Part shown: positions 17,671 to 17,734 of the stretch, piece by piece
Layout of the letters: each line of letters opens with the position of its first letter
How positions within the stretch are numbered: the stretch's first letter is position 1
Source: Polyrhizophydium stewartii
Taxonomy: Eukaryota > Chytridiomycota > Chytridiomycetes > Rhizophydiales
DNA length: 17,734 bases
Direction of reading: 5' to 3'
NCBI GenBank assembly: GCA_027604665.1
Contig: JADGIZ010000257.1
Span: 1 to 17,734 of the forward strand
Made by a program: the position numbers and the translations under genes
Notes under the pieces: generated by a model
What the model was told of the DNA's origin: nothing
The model's input: only the letters and a program-made list of their open reading frames with translations
The model's database searches: none

Positions 17671-17734
17671 CTGGGGCCCACGCAGGGGGCGGTGCGTCTC
17701 AGCGTCAGCGGGCAGGCTCGGTGCGGTGTGCGTG
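17671..17734 (-). other. Partial SMG1 intron at the right edge
   Basis: An in-frame TGA and a GCTGAC branch-like site lie upstream of the coding sequence on the minus strand, followed by the pyrimidine-rich acceptor GGGCCCCAG at 17671. The exon at 17670 starts in phase 1 (RNSAANRIFFYADKLAK). An alternative acceptor, CTGAG at about 17698, would add nine residues. The N-terminal coding exon or exons of SMG1 lie beyond the window. Confidence 0.7.

Noticed and set aside
1..17734. CRISPR arrays, transposons, tRNA or rRNA genes
   Set aside because: No spaced direct repeats, terminal inverted repeats, transposase motifs or tRNA-like cloverleaf signatures were seen. The tandem repeats are short microsatellites or minisatellites.

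Overview
The window is nuclear DNA from a GC-rich, gene-dense eukaryote with small spliceosomal introns. I reconstructed four protein-coding genes by translating both strands, finding conserved motifs of known families, and joining exons wherever donor, branch-like site, acceptor and reading phase agreed. Most introns are 52-80 nt, many begin GTGCGT or GTGAGT, and most carry a CTGAC-type branch site. That style, the small intergenic gaps, and the presence of SMG1, an animal-type HEN1 and a GIGYF protein suggest an early-diverging (chytrid-like) fungus or another unicellular opisthokont. The lineage is an inference. Yeasts lack SMG1, so a yeast is unlikely.

Layout. (1) 1-2769, minus: a GIGYF/Smy2-type GYF-domain protein, cut at the left edge inside a pure CAG (polyglutamine) tract. 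(2) 2770-3129: intergenic, holding the BCKDHA 3' flank, the GIGYF promoter/5' UTR and short repeats. (3) 3130-4896, minus: complete mitochondrial branched-chain 2-oxoacid dehydrogenase E1 alpha (BCKDHA), four exons. (4) 4897-5056: short divergent promoter region with a 12-bp perfect palindrome. (5) 5057-6597, plus: complete small-RNA 2'-O-methyltransferase HEN1, four exons. (6) 6598-6649: 52 bp between convergent stop codons. (7) 6650 to the right edge, minus: a nearly complete SMG1, the PIKK kinase of nonsense-mediated decay, in 13-14 exons covering HEAT, FAT, FRB, kinase, long C-terminal insertion and FATC. Only its extreme N-terminus lies outside.

Three of the four genes act in post-transcriptional RNA control: GIGYF in 4EHP-linked translational repression, HEN1 in small-RNA 3'-end protection, and SMG1 in UPF1 phosphorylation for NMD. 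BCKDHA is a metabolic gene that shares a divergent promoter with HEN1. Nothing here shows that these genes form a dedicated system; the grouping is only a hypothesis for synteny testing. I found no mobile element, CRISPR array, tRNA or rRNA. The many long ORFs on the opposite strands are shadows of GC-rich coding sequence.
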